This document shows, piece by piece, positions 42,751 through 50,996 of a stretch of 64,000 bases of DNA; the stretch's first letter is position 1, and the number at the start of each line of letters is the position of its first letter. Source of the DNA: Marinobacter mangrovi (GTDB lineage: Bacteria; Pseudomonadota; Gammaproteobacteria; Pseudomonadales; Oleiphilaceae). The notes beneath the pieces were generated by a model that saw only the letters and a program-made list of their open reading frames with translations, was not told the origin of the DNA and searched no databases. The DNA lies in assembly GCF_016798325.1 (NCBI RefSeq), contig NZ_JAERVO010000001.1, forward strand, positions 992,001-1,056,000. The letters run 5' to 3'. The position numbers and the translations under genes are program-made.

Positions 42751-43661
42751 GATGTCAGGAACGTCTTGATGGCATCGATCACCGGCTCGACGTCGCCATC
42801 CAGATGGCAATGATGGGAGCCCGGCACAACGGCTTCCTGCAGTTGAGCAATCAGATCGATGCGTTTACGCCAGCTGTCCCGGCCGCCCAGCAGGCCCTCC
42901 TGGGCGCGGACGAACAGCGTCGGCGCTTCAATGGCCTGCAGAAACCCGGCCACCTGTGCTTCGTCGAGCCGGCTCAGCGAGGGATAGCGCAATCTGGAAT
43001 CCGTACGCCACTGGTACCCGCCTTCAACCGACCGAAGATTGCGTGGCACGAGCAAGCCGGCCGCCTCCGCCGACAACGGACTGAGTCCGCCGGCCCGAAT
43101 CCGGGCTGCATCGTCGACGCTGCCGTAGGTCATGGCCGCGCCAGAACCGCGGAGATGCTTACGGATCCCCTTGCGCAGTTGTTCGGGACCGCTTTCCGGC
43201 GATTGGGTCAGCGGGCCCAGACTGTCGATCATGACCAGTCGGTCGACCCGCTCCGGGAAGGTCGCGGCATAGAGCGAGCCCACGATACCACCGAGCGAAT
43301 GGCCGATGATGATGACCGGCTCCTGAAAATGACGCTCAATCAGGCCGGCAACGTCCTTCACATAGTCCAGCAGCGGATAGGATTGCCCGGCACCGCGATG
43401 GTCCGAGTGCCCATGCCCAGCGAAATCGATGCCATAAAAGGGATGAAGCCGACTCAGCGCCGGGGCGATCCGGCTGAATGTCGCGGCGTTGTCCAGCCAG
43501 CCATGCAAGCCGAGGATCGGTGGAGAGGCCTTTCCGGTATCCGCCCGGGACCAGGTCAGCCCACGCAGAACCAGATCGTCCAACGGCCACTCGGCTTCCT
43601 GAGGCGCAAGGGTCTCGCTACTGCGAGAGGTCGACGGCTCGATGTCAACGGACGTGTTCAT
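42747..43661 (-). CDS. Alpha/beta hydrolase
   Basis: 304 residues from the ATG at 43661; a GTG at 43679 overlaps the pilZ stop as GTGA and cannot be excluded. The nucleophile is in GHSLGG, the HG oxyanion motif in LHGWLDNAATF, and a late His in GSHHCHLDGD can complete the triad. No signal peptide, so probably cytosolic. Resembles the broad MenH/epoxide hydrolase-like group; substrate unknown. Situated between pilZ and the DUF4892 gene. Confidence 0.82.
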   Translation of the reverse strand: MNTSVDIEPSTSRSSETLAPQEAEWPLDDLVLRGLTWSRADTGKASPPILGLHGWLDNAATFSRIAPALSRLHPFYGIDFAGHGHSDHRGAGQSYPLLDYVKDVAGLIERHFQEPVIIIGHSLGGIVGSLYAATFPERVDRLVMIDSLGPLTQSPESGPEQLRKGIRKHLRGSGAAMTYGSVDDAARIRAGGLSPLSAEAAGLLVPRNLRSVEGGYQWRTDSRLRYPSLSRLDEAQVAGFLQAIEAPTLFVRAQEGLLGGRDSWRKRIDLIAQLQEAVVPGSHHCHLDGDVEPVIDAIKTFLTS

Positions 43662-43675
43662 GCCGCTCACCGCCG

Positions 43676-44026
43676 TCACATGGTGTGCGTGGGTCGATCG
43701 GAACCCAGCGCGCCGGCCAGATAGGCCTCAATCTTGTTTTTGGCACTTTCGTCGTCGCCGTTGAACTGGACACCGATCCCCGCAGCGCGGTTACCTTGCG
43801 CGCCCTTGGGGGTAATCCAGACCACTTTCCCGGCAACCGGTATCTTCTCGGGCTCATCCATCAGGTTAAGCAGCAGGAACACTTCGTCACCCAGTTGATA
43901 CTGCTTCTGGGTGGGAATAAACAGCCCGCCATCCTTGATAAAGGGCATATACGCCGCGTAGAGCACGGCCTTGTCCTTGATGGTGAGTGTCAGAATACCG
44001 CTGCGCGCGCCAAAACCTGGACCCAT
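43676..44026 (-). CDS. pilZ: Type IV pilus assembly protein PilZ
   Basis: 116 residues, matching the founding PilZ of Pseudomonas. Conserved segments are GILTLTIKDKAVLYAAYMPF, GGLFIPT and VVWITPKGAQGNRAAGIGVQF. The RxxxR/DxSxxG c-di-GMP signature is missing, as in true PilZ, which instead works with PilB and FimX in pilus extension. The place directly after holB is the same as in Pseudomonas, which supports the call. Confidence 0.92.
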   Translation of the reverse strand: MGPGFGARSGILTLTIKDKAVLYAAYMPFIKDGGLFIPTQKQYQLGDEVFLLLNLMDEPEKIPVAGKVVWITPKGAQGNRAAGIGVQFNGDDESAKNKIEAYLAGALGSDRPTHTM

Positions 44027-44158
44027 AAATCACCCTTGTTGCTTTGGGCTCCGCCTGCTGACAGAGCCTGAATCCCTAAATTTACCTTAATGTTAGCAGG
44101 TGGCGAAGTGTCGGAGCACCGTCCGTGCCGCTTTTTGACGACTCCGGCCTCACCGTCG

Positions 44159-45151
44159 CTAACTCGCCCGTCGCCTTGGCATCAGATCAAGCCAGTGCAG
44201 CAGCAGGCGCTCGGCTTCCAGCTCTGCATTCAGGTTGTACGTCAGACCTGCGCGCACTTCGGCGATGTGCGAAAGAATGTCGTGCGCCCGATGGGGCGGG
44301 TTCTGCTTGGCCAGATACCCCAGGATATCGGCCACTTCCGGATTCTCCGGTGCGCCTCCAACGCTGATCCGGGCCAGATCGGCCGCCCAGCGCTCCATCA
44401 GACCCAGCGTGGTCTCCAGCCCCAGTTTGACGAAGGGCTTGGCGGCGTCCTCGGGCGCCCGTTTGGATTTGAGGAACTGCCGGAAATCCTCCTGACACTG
44501 GTCAACCGCCTCGACATGTCCCTGCGCCAGGAACGTCAACGCACGTACCGGCGCGCCACTGGCCAGTCGCAACGCCCGCGCCTGTGTTTCGGCATCCGCT
44601 TCCTGGGCCTCGTCGCCAGCCACCTGCGACGCCAGCCAGATCTCAGCCTGTTCCTGTGACGGGCCTGCCAGCAGCACCGACTGACAACGGGAACGAATCG
44701 TCGGCAATAGCGGGCGCCCGGATTGCTGGAGGAGAATCAGCGTCACGTCCCGGTTGGGCTCCTCCAGCGTCTTGAGCAGCGCGTTGGCCGCGTTGATGTT
44801 CAGCTGGTCGGCACTGTCGAGGACGATCACCTTATGGTGCGCCACCTGGGGAGAGGCCACCGCGAACTCGCCCAGCGCCCTCACCTGATCCACCTTGATG
44901 ACCTTGGAATCTTCCGGCTGGTAGGTGCGGATGTCCGGATGGGTGCCGGCGGCAACCAGCTCACATTGCTTGCAGTGCCCACAAGCCTGGATCGCCTCGC
45001 CGGCGCCTTCGCAGACCAATCGTTGCGCCAGATCCCGGGCGAACACCGCTTTGCCAATGCCGTCCGGCCCCTCCAGCAGGATTGCATGGGGCAGACGTCC
45101 GCTGAGCCAGCGCTCGGCCAGCCGGGACCAGGCATCTGTCAGCCAGGGCAT
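44159..45151 (-). CDS. holB: DNA polymerase III subunit delta'
   Basis: 330 residues from the ATG at 45151 (MPWLTDAWSRLAERW), the normal HolB start; the open frame runs 72 codons further without homology. It is part of the clamp loader. Features are the P-loop-like LEGPDGIGKAVFA, the zinc-binding Cys set ACGHCKQCEL, the HPDI motif, SADQLNINAANALLKTLEEP and TIRSRCQ. No ribosome site is clear. The usual upstream tmk gene is not here; the transglutaminase gene lies 58 bases upstream. Confidence 0.92.
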   Translation of the reverse strand: MPWLTDAWSRLAERWLSGRLPHAILLEGPDGIGKAVFARDLAQRLVCEGAGEAIQACGHCKQCELVAAGTHPDIRTYQPEDSKVIKVDQVRALGEFAVASPQVAHHKVIVLDSADQLNINAANALLKTLEEPNRDVTLILLQQSGRPLLPTIRSRCQSVLLAGPSQEQAEIWLASQVAGDEAQEADAETQARALRLASGAPVRALTFLAQGHVEAVDQCQEDFRQFLKSKRAPEDAAKPFVKLGLETTLGLMERWAADLARISVGGAPENPEVADILGYLAKQNPPHRAHDILSHIAEVRAGLTYNLNAELEAERLLLHWLDLMPRRRAS

Positions 45152-45209
45152 GGAGGTTATCGACGAGGACAAGGCATTCTCCGACCAGTTCTGCAATAAG
45201 AGATCAACA

Positions 45210-47210
45210 TCAGCGCCGCAACTGCCGCAACAGGAAACGCAACCGGCGCCGATCTTCGGGAGTGAATGAACCCGAGCCATAATAGTGATTGTTGACCGCC
45301 CGGGCAAAAGCCAGATGCATGCGGGCGCGTTCCGGGTCCGCTTTGGCCGCTTGTGCAGCCAGCTCAAGAGGCGTCCGGGCGGGCCGGGGCTCCATGCCCT
45401 GGCGCCTCAATAGCCGGAGCCAGTCGTTGAACAGCCGCTGCACCGGATCCGCTGATTGGCCACTGCGCTGGCGCCAGAGTGACCACGCGGCCGCCAGCAA
45501 CACCGCCACGCCCACCAACCCGGCAGACAGATACCCCAGATCCCGCAGCGACAGGTTGCCCGGCAAATGGGACATCAAGTTCATCTGGGTCTGCCCCTGG
45601 TAGCCCACTACCCAGCGCTGCCACTGGTAGTTGATGGCATCCAGCTTCAGGGACATCCATTGAACCAGGGCGATATCGCCGTATTTGGCCGGTGACACCC
45701 ACTCATTCTCCAGGAAGGATCCTTCATCGGCGACGGCTTCGCGCAGGCCGGACTCGATGCGCGCCGGCGAGATCGCCGCGGTAGGATCCACCCGGACCCA
45801 GCCCCGATCCGGAAGCCACGCTTCCACCCAGGCGTGGGCATCGTACTGGCGAACGATCAGATACCGGCCATCCTCGCCGGGACTGCCGCCCTGGTAGCCC
45901 ATAACAATGCGCGCCGGAATGCCCGCCGCCCGCAGCAGGAACGCGGTAGCCGACGCGTAGTGCGCGCAGAAACCCCGCTTGACCTCGAACAACAGCGTAT
46001 CAATGCTGTTATCCGGCATTTTGGGTGGTCTGAGCGTGTAGAAGTAGGCCTGATTTCGGAATCGCTGCAAGATGGCGTTTACGAAACGCCGATCGGAATC
46101 GTGCTCCTGACGTAACGATTGCGCCAGTGCGCGCGCTCGAGGATTACCCTTCGGCGGCAGGTGCAGGTAGCGCTGTCGATCCAGTTGGGACAGCGCTTGT
46201 ACATTGGATTCCGGGTTCGTCCGCGCCAACCGATAGCGCACGGCTGTATCCGCGGGTCGACGAAAGCGGAACAATCCGTTGGCCGTCTCCTCCACGTTCC
46301 GGGAAACCGCCCGGGAATCGTCCAGCGCAAACGCCCAGCGCTGGTAGGTCGGCTCCATCAGAATGTCGTACTCATTCGGCTTGAGCGCTCCGACGCCGCC
46401 ATCGGACAGCACGCGACCCGCTGGCTGACGGGCGTCCGGCTGCCACTGCTCCCACTTCCCGCCATCGAATCGGTCCAGGATCAGGGCGCGCCAATAGCGC
46501 TCCCGCGGCGGCGGCATCGCCCCGCCGAAGGTCACGCGGAAAGCCCGCTCGCTACTCTGCGCCAGACTGGAGATGCTCCCGGGCTCCATTTGATCCGAGA
46601 GGCCCGTCTTCGCCTGTCCGGACACCAAAGGCACGCTCCACAAAGGCGCCATGCGCGGGAAAAAAATGAACAACAGGACGACCAGCGGCAGCGTTTTCAG
46701 CAGCAAACCGCCAAGGCGCTTCCAGCCAGCCTTCAGGGCGTTCGGTGCCTGCGGCGCGTTAAGGACCTGCAAGCCGACGAGCAGAACAAAGGTGGCGGCC
46801 AGGTTAAGCACCGACCAGAGCACGCCCTGCTGGAACAGGAAATTCACCGCGGCCAGATAGCAGAGGATAAAGAACAGGACGTAGAAATCCCGGGGCGTCC
46901 GGGTTTCCAGCCACTTGAGGCCGACCGCCAATACAAAGAAAGACGCCGCCGTCTCGACCGTGAATCGTCCATGAACCGTGGCCACGTAGGCCCCCATCAG
47001 GCCCAGCATGATCACCAACCGTAACCACCGCCCCGGGAGGCTGAGCCGGCCGCTTTGCCCAAGCCAGCGCCAGAGCGCCAATACCGAACAGGCGGCGATC
47101 AGCCAGGGCGGCAAACGATCCCATTGCGGAATCAGCAGTAACCCGAAGCTCACCAGCAACCAGACCAGCGCCTTGGAAGGAATGGTGCTTTTTGACGATG
47201 CCTCTGTCAT
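45210..47210 (-). CDS. tgpA: TgpA-type membrane transglutaminase
   Basis: 666 residues from the ATG at 47210, which overlaps the DUF58 stop as ATGA. About six N-terminal membrane helices (to about residue 185) lead to a periplasmic transglutaminase-like domain. The catalytic triad is Cys415 (KRGFCAHYASA), His460 (YDAHAWVEAW) and Asp475 (GWVRVDPTAA). One more helix lies at about 558-578, then a DUF4129 domain. TgpA is essential in Pseudomonas aeruginosa and is thought to act in the envelope. Coupled to DUF58; no MoxR gene is adjacent. Confidence 0.9.
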   Translation of the reverse strand: MTEASSKSTIPSKALVWLLVSFGLLLIPQWDRLPPWLIAACSVLALWRWLGQSGRLSLPGRWLRLVIMLGLMGAYVATVHGRFTVETAASFFVLAVGLKWLETRTPRDFYVLFFILCYLAAVNFLFQQGVLWSVLNLAATFVLLVGLQVLNAPQAPNALKAGWKRLGGLLLKTLPLVVLLFIFFPRMAPLWSVPLVSGQAKTGLSDQMEPGSISSLAQSSERAFRVTFGGAMPPPRERYWRALILDRFDGGKWEQWQPDARQPAGRVLSDGGVGALKPNEYDILMEPTYQRWAFALDDSRAVSRNVEETANGLFRFRRPADTAVRYRLARTNPESNVQALSQLDRQRYLHLPPKGNPRARALAQSLRQEHDSDRRFVNAILQRFRNQAYFYTLRPPKMPDNSIDTLLFEVKRGFCAHYASATAFLLRAAGIPARIVMGYQGGSPGEDGRYLIVRQYDAHAWVEAWLPDRGWVRVDPTAAISPARIESGLREAVADEGSFLENEWVSPAKYGDIALVQWMSLKLDAINYQWQRWVVGYQGQTQMNLMSHLPGNLSLRDLGYLSAGLVGVAVLLAAAWSLWRQRSGQSADPVQRLFNDWLRLLRRQGMEPRPARTPLELAAQAAKADPERARMHLAFARAVNNHYYGSGSFTPEDRRRLRFLLRQLRR

Positions 47211-48211
47211 GCAGCGCCTCCAGCGTATTGGGCGCTGCCGGACGCACCGGAATCCACACGGGTTGCCGGGATTTCGAAGCCAAAAGTACCCAGCGCATGC
47301 AGGCATTGCTGACGGTGTACCGGTCCCGCATCCGGATCAATCTTTAGCCCCGGCAACCGCAATCCGTAGGGCTGATGGGTATGACTGCGAGCTTCCACCA
47401 GGGCGGCCAGATAACTCAGTCGCAGCTCCCGGTCCGCGCCGGGAAAAGCATCAAAATCCAGCCACACCGGATTGCCCTGCTCGCCTTCCCATTCCGCAAT
47501 CACCATATCCCCGGTGCGGGCATAGCGCTTCCAGAGTACCCGTTGACTCAGATCGCCCTGACGCCAGGGGCGGATATCCGCATGGTCCGGGTCGGCGGCC
47601 TTTTTTGATGGCGCGGTGTCGCCGTCGTCATCGCCCCCAGCATCGTAAGGGGGCGTTACCGGCTTCGGATAACACAGGCCCGGACTGCGCAGACGCATCC
47701 AGGACCAGGCGGTCAGCAGCCCGAAGGGAAACCGGGTCTCCACACGGATATCCGGCAACAACACCGGACCTCTTCGACGGGCGGTGGTAGTCAACTCAAG
47801 TTCCACAGGGCCATCCGGCCCCACATCAATGCGGACAGGCGATGCCGGATCCGACTGCAAAAGAACGCTGAACGACTGCTGCTTGGCGCTGGCTCGGAGA
47901 CGGAAAACGATCGGGCTGCCCGGATAGGCTTCGCCGGCGCTGACCAAAGCCAACTGAATGCACGCCAGATTGCGATGGGTCTGGTGCATGGCCGCCACGA
48001 AAATGGCCCCAAGCACGAACGTCAGCAGGTAAATCAGGCTGTTCTGATAGTTGATGCCGGTCAGCAGCATGATGACCAGCAACGCGCCGAATACCACGCC
48101 GGCACCGGAGGGCAGGATAAAGATGTTGTTCTGGGTGAACGTCTGCTCGTCCGCCCTGGGAATCCGACGATTCACCCAGCGGCGCCAGCGTTGTCGTAAA
48201 CTTTTGATCAT
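47207..48211 (-). CDS. DUF58 domain protein
   Basis: 334 residues from the ATG at 48211. Two membrane helices lie at about 37-60 and 63-81. The DUF58 motif is clear: DIRPWRQGDLSQRVLWKRY followed by TGDMVIAEWEGEQ. The family usually travels with a MoxR ATPase and a transglutaminase as a probable chaperone-like unit. Only the transglutaminase partner is here. It is divergent from a secreted protein gene. Function unknown. Confidence 0.87.
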   Translation of the reverse strand: MIKSLRQRWRRWVNRRIPRADEQTFTQNNIFILPSGAGVVFGALLVIMLLTGINYQNSLIYLLTFVLGAIFVAAMHQTHRNLACIQLALVSAGEAYPGSPIVFRLRASAKQQSFSVLLQSDPASPVRIDVGPDGPVELELTTTARRRGPVLLPDIRVETRFPFGLLTAWSWMRLRSPGLCYPKPVTPPYDAGGDDDGDTAPSKKAADPDHADIRPWRQGDLSQRVLWKRYARTGDMVIAEWEGEQGNPVWLDFDAFPGADRELRLSYLAALVEARSHTHQPYGLRLPGLKIDPDAGPVHRQQCLHALGTFGFEIPATRVDSGASGSAQYAGGAA

Positions 48212-48269
48212 TCGCTCAGAAATCCCGGCTCCGCAGCACAAACGTGGTCACATATTCACCAAAAACCGC

Positions 48270-48298
48270 TTGAAAACACCCGTTACACCTCAAATACT
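48270..48298 (+). promoter_or_regulatory. Sigma-70 promoter for the 48339 gene
   Basis: TTGAAA (48270-48275) and AATACT (48293-48298) are separated by 17 bases. They match the -35 and -10 consensus at five and four of six positions. The transcript would start near 48305 with a leader of about 34 bases. Confidence 0.5.
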
Positions 48299-48338
48299 CT
48301 ACCAGAGGACGTCCTGTTTCTCCCCAGAGGAGCCCGCA

Positions 48339-48956
48339 ATGTTGACCCGCACACTATTGGCGACCGCCGTTGCCGGCGCCGTGACGCTGCCCGCCTGGGC
48401 TGGCGTCGAGTCCATGACCTCCGACGAGATGGTGGATACGTACATCGAGGATTCCGCGATTATCGTCGTACCGCGGGCCCGGCAAAAATCCGAGGAAGAG
48501 AAACAGCGGGTGATCCGCTCGCTCACCATTTCCCCGGGCGAGCCGGCCATCCTCGAATCCGATGAACAGGCCGAAGCCTACATCATGCGCAAAACCCGTG
48601 ATGAGGATGAAGAAACGGCCCTGGCCAACGCCGAGCAGGAATTTATTCGCCGCACCCTGCTCTTTCCCCTGGACCAGGTGGAAAAGACACAACCGGCACC
48701 TTACATCATTCCGTCCGTTCCGACGCTTGTTTATGGCCGCCAGGTACAGATTCCGGATGAGCCCTTCACGCAAAGCTTCCTGAACGATCAGCTCAGCCTG
48801 GGTTTCGATGGGCAGAACGTGAATTTCTCGATTGGTAACGTGCCGGGTGTGGATCAGATTCAGGTGCCGCAGTCGATTAATGAGGCGGGGATTGTGCTGA
48901 CGCCGCGGGCTGGGGGTGGGTTTGATCTCTCTATTCCGGTGCCGGATGCGCAGTAG
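48339..48956 (+). CDS. Exported protein of unknown family
   Basis: 205 residues from the ATG at 48339, with AGAGGAG 6 bases upstream. The reading frame is open far upstream, but the ribosome site, promoter and signal peptide fix this start. The signal peptide MLTRTLLATAVAGAVTLPAWA ends about residue 21. The mature protein is acidic and has no Cys. Its C-terminal half carries Pro/Val-rich strands (PSVPTLVYGRQVQIPDEPF, GIVLTPRAGGGFDLSIPVP). I do not recognise the family. It is followed by a strong terminator, so it is a single-gene unit. Confidence 0.75.
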   Translation: MLTRTLLATAVAGAVTLPAWAGVESMTSDEMVDTYIEDSAIIVVPRARQKSEEEKQRVIRSLTISPGEPAILESDEQAEAYIMRKTRDEDEETALANAEQEFIRRTLLFPLDQVEKTQPAPYIIPSVPTLVYGRQVQIPDEPFTQSFLNDQLSLGFDGQNVNFSIGNVPGVDQIQVPQSINEAGIVLTPRAGGGFDLSIPVPDAQ

Positions 48957-48985
48957 CTTTTAAACGAAACCGAGTTTTCTTACGA

Positions 48986-49009
48986 GCCAGTCTTCGGACT
49001 GGCTTTTTT
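48986..49009 (+). terminator. Intrinsic terminator of the 48339 gene
   Basis: GCCAGTC and GACTGGC form a stem around a TTCG tetraloop, followed by six T. It lies about 30 bases after the stop codon. Confidence 0.92.
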
Positions 49010-49069
49010 GTGAGTATTGATTTTGCACCCGATCGTGCTCAGGGTATCGCAAATGCCCCAGAGGCGTAG

Positions 49070-49094
49070 GTTGGGCTGACGAAGGAAGCCCAAC
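49070..49094. repeat. REP-like hairpin
   Basis: GTTGGGCT and AGCCCAAC form an 8-bp stem around a 9-base loop, without a T-run. The pattern resembles intergenic palindromes scattered in many gammaproteobacterial genomes. Only one copy was noticed in this window. Confidence 0.4.
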
Positions 49095-49298
49095 AATAAG
49101 TGGGCACCAGACGTTCCCGGTATCGCGCAGATAGGCTTGGAGCATGGGTTCTCGAAAACCGGATTGGCGGCTATTGGATAAAATTGGCCGCAAACCCGGC
49201 TGGCTTTTTTGTTGCTTAGCGAACTATCCGAACGTTATCCAACCAGGCGCCAGACTACATACAGGTTCCTTCTTTCACACGTAATTTTTCCTTTGCCC

Positions 49299-49325
49299 AA
49301 AAAAAACGCCCCGCAGAGCGGGGCG
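49299..49325 (-). terminator. Intrinsic terminator of the 49351 gene
   Basis: On the minus strand CGCCCCGC pairs with GCGGGGCG around a 3-base loop, followed by eight T. It lies 26 bases after the stop. Confidence 0.92.
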
Positions 49326-49350
49326 CTTTATGACTCAGGAAACGATCAAC

Positions 49351-50175
49351 TTAGTTGTGACCGTAAACCTTCATGCTGGTGTTGCTGATGGTCAGGTTAT
49401 CCAGCTGGATCGTACCGATGTTGGCGCCACCGATATTGGTTTCCGCCACGTTGATATCTGTGGTGAAGTCAGACACGTTGATGCCCAGAGCTTCGCCGCT
49501 GGTAGAACCCGCCGCAGTCGTCTTGGCGATGGTCAGAGTCGCCGCCGCGAACATACCGGCCGCATCAGTCGGCTGGCCGCTAGCTTCAACCTGCTCGAAG
49601 AACTGGCCACCCATGACCTGCATGCCGCGAACGTTCACACCCAGGAAGTCAACATCCATATCCATGTTGGTGATGTTGAACGCCACATCCGTGATCAAGG
49701 AGTCTGTTGCAGTGTCGACAGTGATGTCCAGCTTGCCCAGGTTACCGACGATGCCGATATTAGAGGCCAGCAGAGTGCTGTCCGTGTCGCCGCGCAGGCT
49801 GACTTCGTTTACAGCCACCGCGAAGTCGATGGGCACCTGACCGTTGACGTTGCCAACGTGAATGACGGCGTCGCCGTCGGCTTCAACGTCGATATCGATT
49901 TTCAAGTCGTCCAGGAGACCGTCAGTGGTGATGCCACCGTTGCCATCATCAACGATGCTACCGCCACCAATGGAGACGCCAGTCATTGCGAAGGTACCTT
50001 CGTCCTGGTAGCGGACTTCACCGATGTCGACTTTGGTCTCGAGTTCGATGGTCACACCAGCCTGACCGGTGACGTTACCCATCGCACCGTCGTCCAGAGC
50101 TTTCAGCTCGGCGTGGGCAGCGAACGGAGCGGCGGCAACTGCAGTCGCCAGTACAAGTTTCTTCAGGCCTTTCAT
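49351..50175 (-). CDS. Exported beta-rich protein with LDD...TGQAG motif (DUF6160/FilA-like)
   Basis: 274 residues from the ATG at 50175, which has AAGGAG 6 bases upstream. The signal peptide ends in AHA (residue 22). The mature N-terminus ELKALDDGAMGNVTGQAGVTIEL matches secreted proteins grouped with DUF6160 and Acinetobacter FilA-like pilus-system proteins. The rest is a long run of Asp/Asn/Gly/Thr-rich strands, strongly acidic, with no Cys, consistent with a surface fibre or beta-solenoid. The strong ribosome site and terminator suggest high expression. A CRP-like site lies about 105 bases upstream. The family name is from memory and tentative. Confidence 0.7.
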   Translation of the reverse strand: MKGLKKLVLATAVAAAPFAAHAELKALDDGAMGNVTGQAGVTIELETKVDIGEVRYQDEGTFAMTGVSIGGGSIVDDGNGGITTDGLLDDLKIDIDVEADGDAVIHVGNVNGQVPIDFAVAVNEVSLRGDTDSTLLASNIGIVGNLGKLDITVDTATDSLITDVAFNITNMDMDVDFLGVNVRGMQVMGGQFFEQVEASGQPTDAAGMFAAATLTIAKTTAAGSTSGEALGINVSDFTTDINVAETNIGGANIGTIQLDNLTISNTSMKVYGHN

Positions 50176-50272
50176 AGTGTTCTCCTTAACGGAAAATTGT
50201 TGTTGTTCCAATGCGGATTGTTTTGTTTTGTGTCCGCACGGTTAAAGAGTAGTAGGCCAGGACTGATGAATC

Positions 50273-50288
50273 CGTGACCACATTCACA
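50273..50288. promoter_or_regulatory. CRP/Vfr-like site upstream of the 49351 gene
   Basis: CGTGA-N6-TCACA matches the CRP consensus TGTGA-N6-TCACA at nine of ten positions. Its centre is about 105 bases upstream of the minus-strand start. A weak TACTCT -10 lies about 32 bases downstream, near a class II activation spacing. Confidence 0.45.
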
Positions 50289-50321
50289 GTCCCAATAATC
50301 ACATTGTCGGACAAATTCCGA

Positions 50322-50891
50322 TTATTCCGCCGGCTCCTCAGTTTTATCTGTTTCCGGCAGCTTGAAGATCGAGTGCTTGGACTTCACGGTCACCGCCTTG
50401 CCAAATACCATCTTGCCGTCTTCCTTGGCGAACGGTGTGATTTCAGCAAGTGTAGGGCCAAATACGTGCTCCATTTCCGCAACAAGCACTTGTTTCGCTT
50501 CGGCTTCCTTATTCGGGTTGGCTGCGACATAAACCAGGCAAGTTGCCCCGATTTTCCCATTTTCCACCATGGCCCGAAGACTGCGCCGCATAATTTCAAG
50601 GGCGACGTCCGGTTTCATTTTCTCAGCCTCCTGCAGGCGCACGAGGCGAACATTGCCCTGCCGGTCTGTCACGACTGAGAACGCCTTGATCGGCTCGCCC
50701 TTCTCAAGCCGGGATGACGCGCTATCCATGGCGCGCTTGTACATCTGCTCAAACTGTCCCTGGACGTATTCTTTCAACTCTTTCTCAGACATACCGTTCT
50801 GGTTTTCCTGAGCGTGAGCGGCCAAAGGAACCAGGGAAGAAATCAGGAAAATCGCGATGGCTGTTTTGAAGAAAGTCTGGATCATTCGCAT
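50322..50891 (-). CDS. Exported protein of unknown function
   Basis: 189 residues from the ATG at 50891, with GGAG 6 bases upstream; an earlier ATG at 50903 has no site. The signal peptide ends in AHA (about residue 27). The mature protein is helical and charged, with a central conserved-looking block around VLTDRQGN-like VVTDRQGNVRLVRLQ and one Cys in GATCLVYVAA. I do not recognise the family. It precedes the DUF6160-like gene on the same strand by 146 bases and is divergent from pabB. Confidence 0.7.
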   Translation of the reverse strand: MRMIQTFFKTAIAIFLISSLVPLAAHAQENQNGMSEKELKEYVQGQFEQMYKRAMDSASSRLEKGEPIKAFSVVTDRQGNVRLVRLQEAEKMKPDVALEIMRRSLRAMVENGKIGATCLVYVAANPNKEAEAKQVLVAEMEHVFGPTLAEITPFAKEDGKMVFGKAVTVKSKHSIFKLPETDKTEEPAE

Positions 50892-50996
50892 GCCGTACTC
50901 CATTGAATTGTTCTTTTAGCATCACCTGTGCCCGCCTGATTGCGGTATCATGCGTCTCCAATCCGCGCCGGCAATCGCAAGCTATTCAGGTTTACT

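Larger units (their letters stand above)
48957..49350. other. Gene-free region between two exported protein genes
   Basis: 394 bases holding two terminators at the edges (48986-49009 on plus, 49299-49325 on minus) and a REP-like hairpin (49070-49094). Between 49100 and 49290 I see no gene, promoter or RNA I can support. Confidence 0.6.

Noticed and set aside
49165-49212. Possible second terminator before GGCTTTTTTG
   Set aside because: Only a 4-bp GCCG/CGGC stem can be formed before the T-run; too weak to call.
49330-50277. 315-codon open frame on the plus strand
   Set aside because: It is antisense to the signal-peptide-bearing 49351 gene and reads through that gene's terminator.
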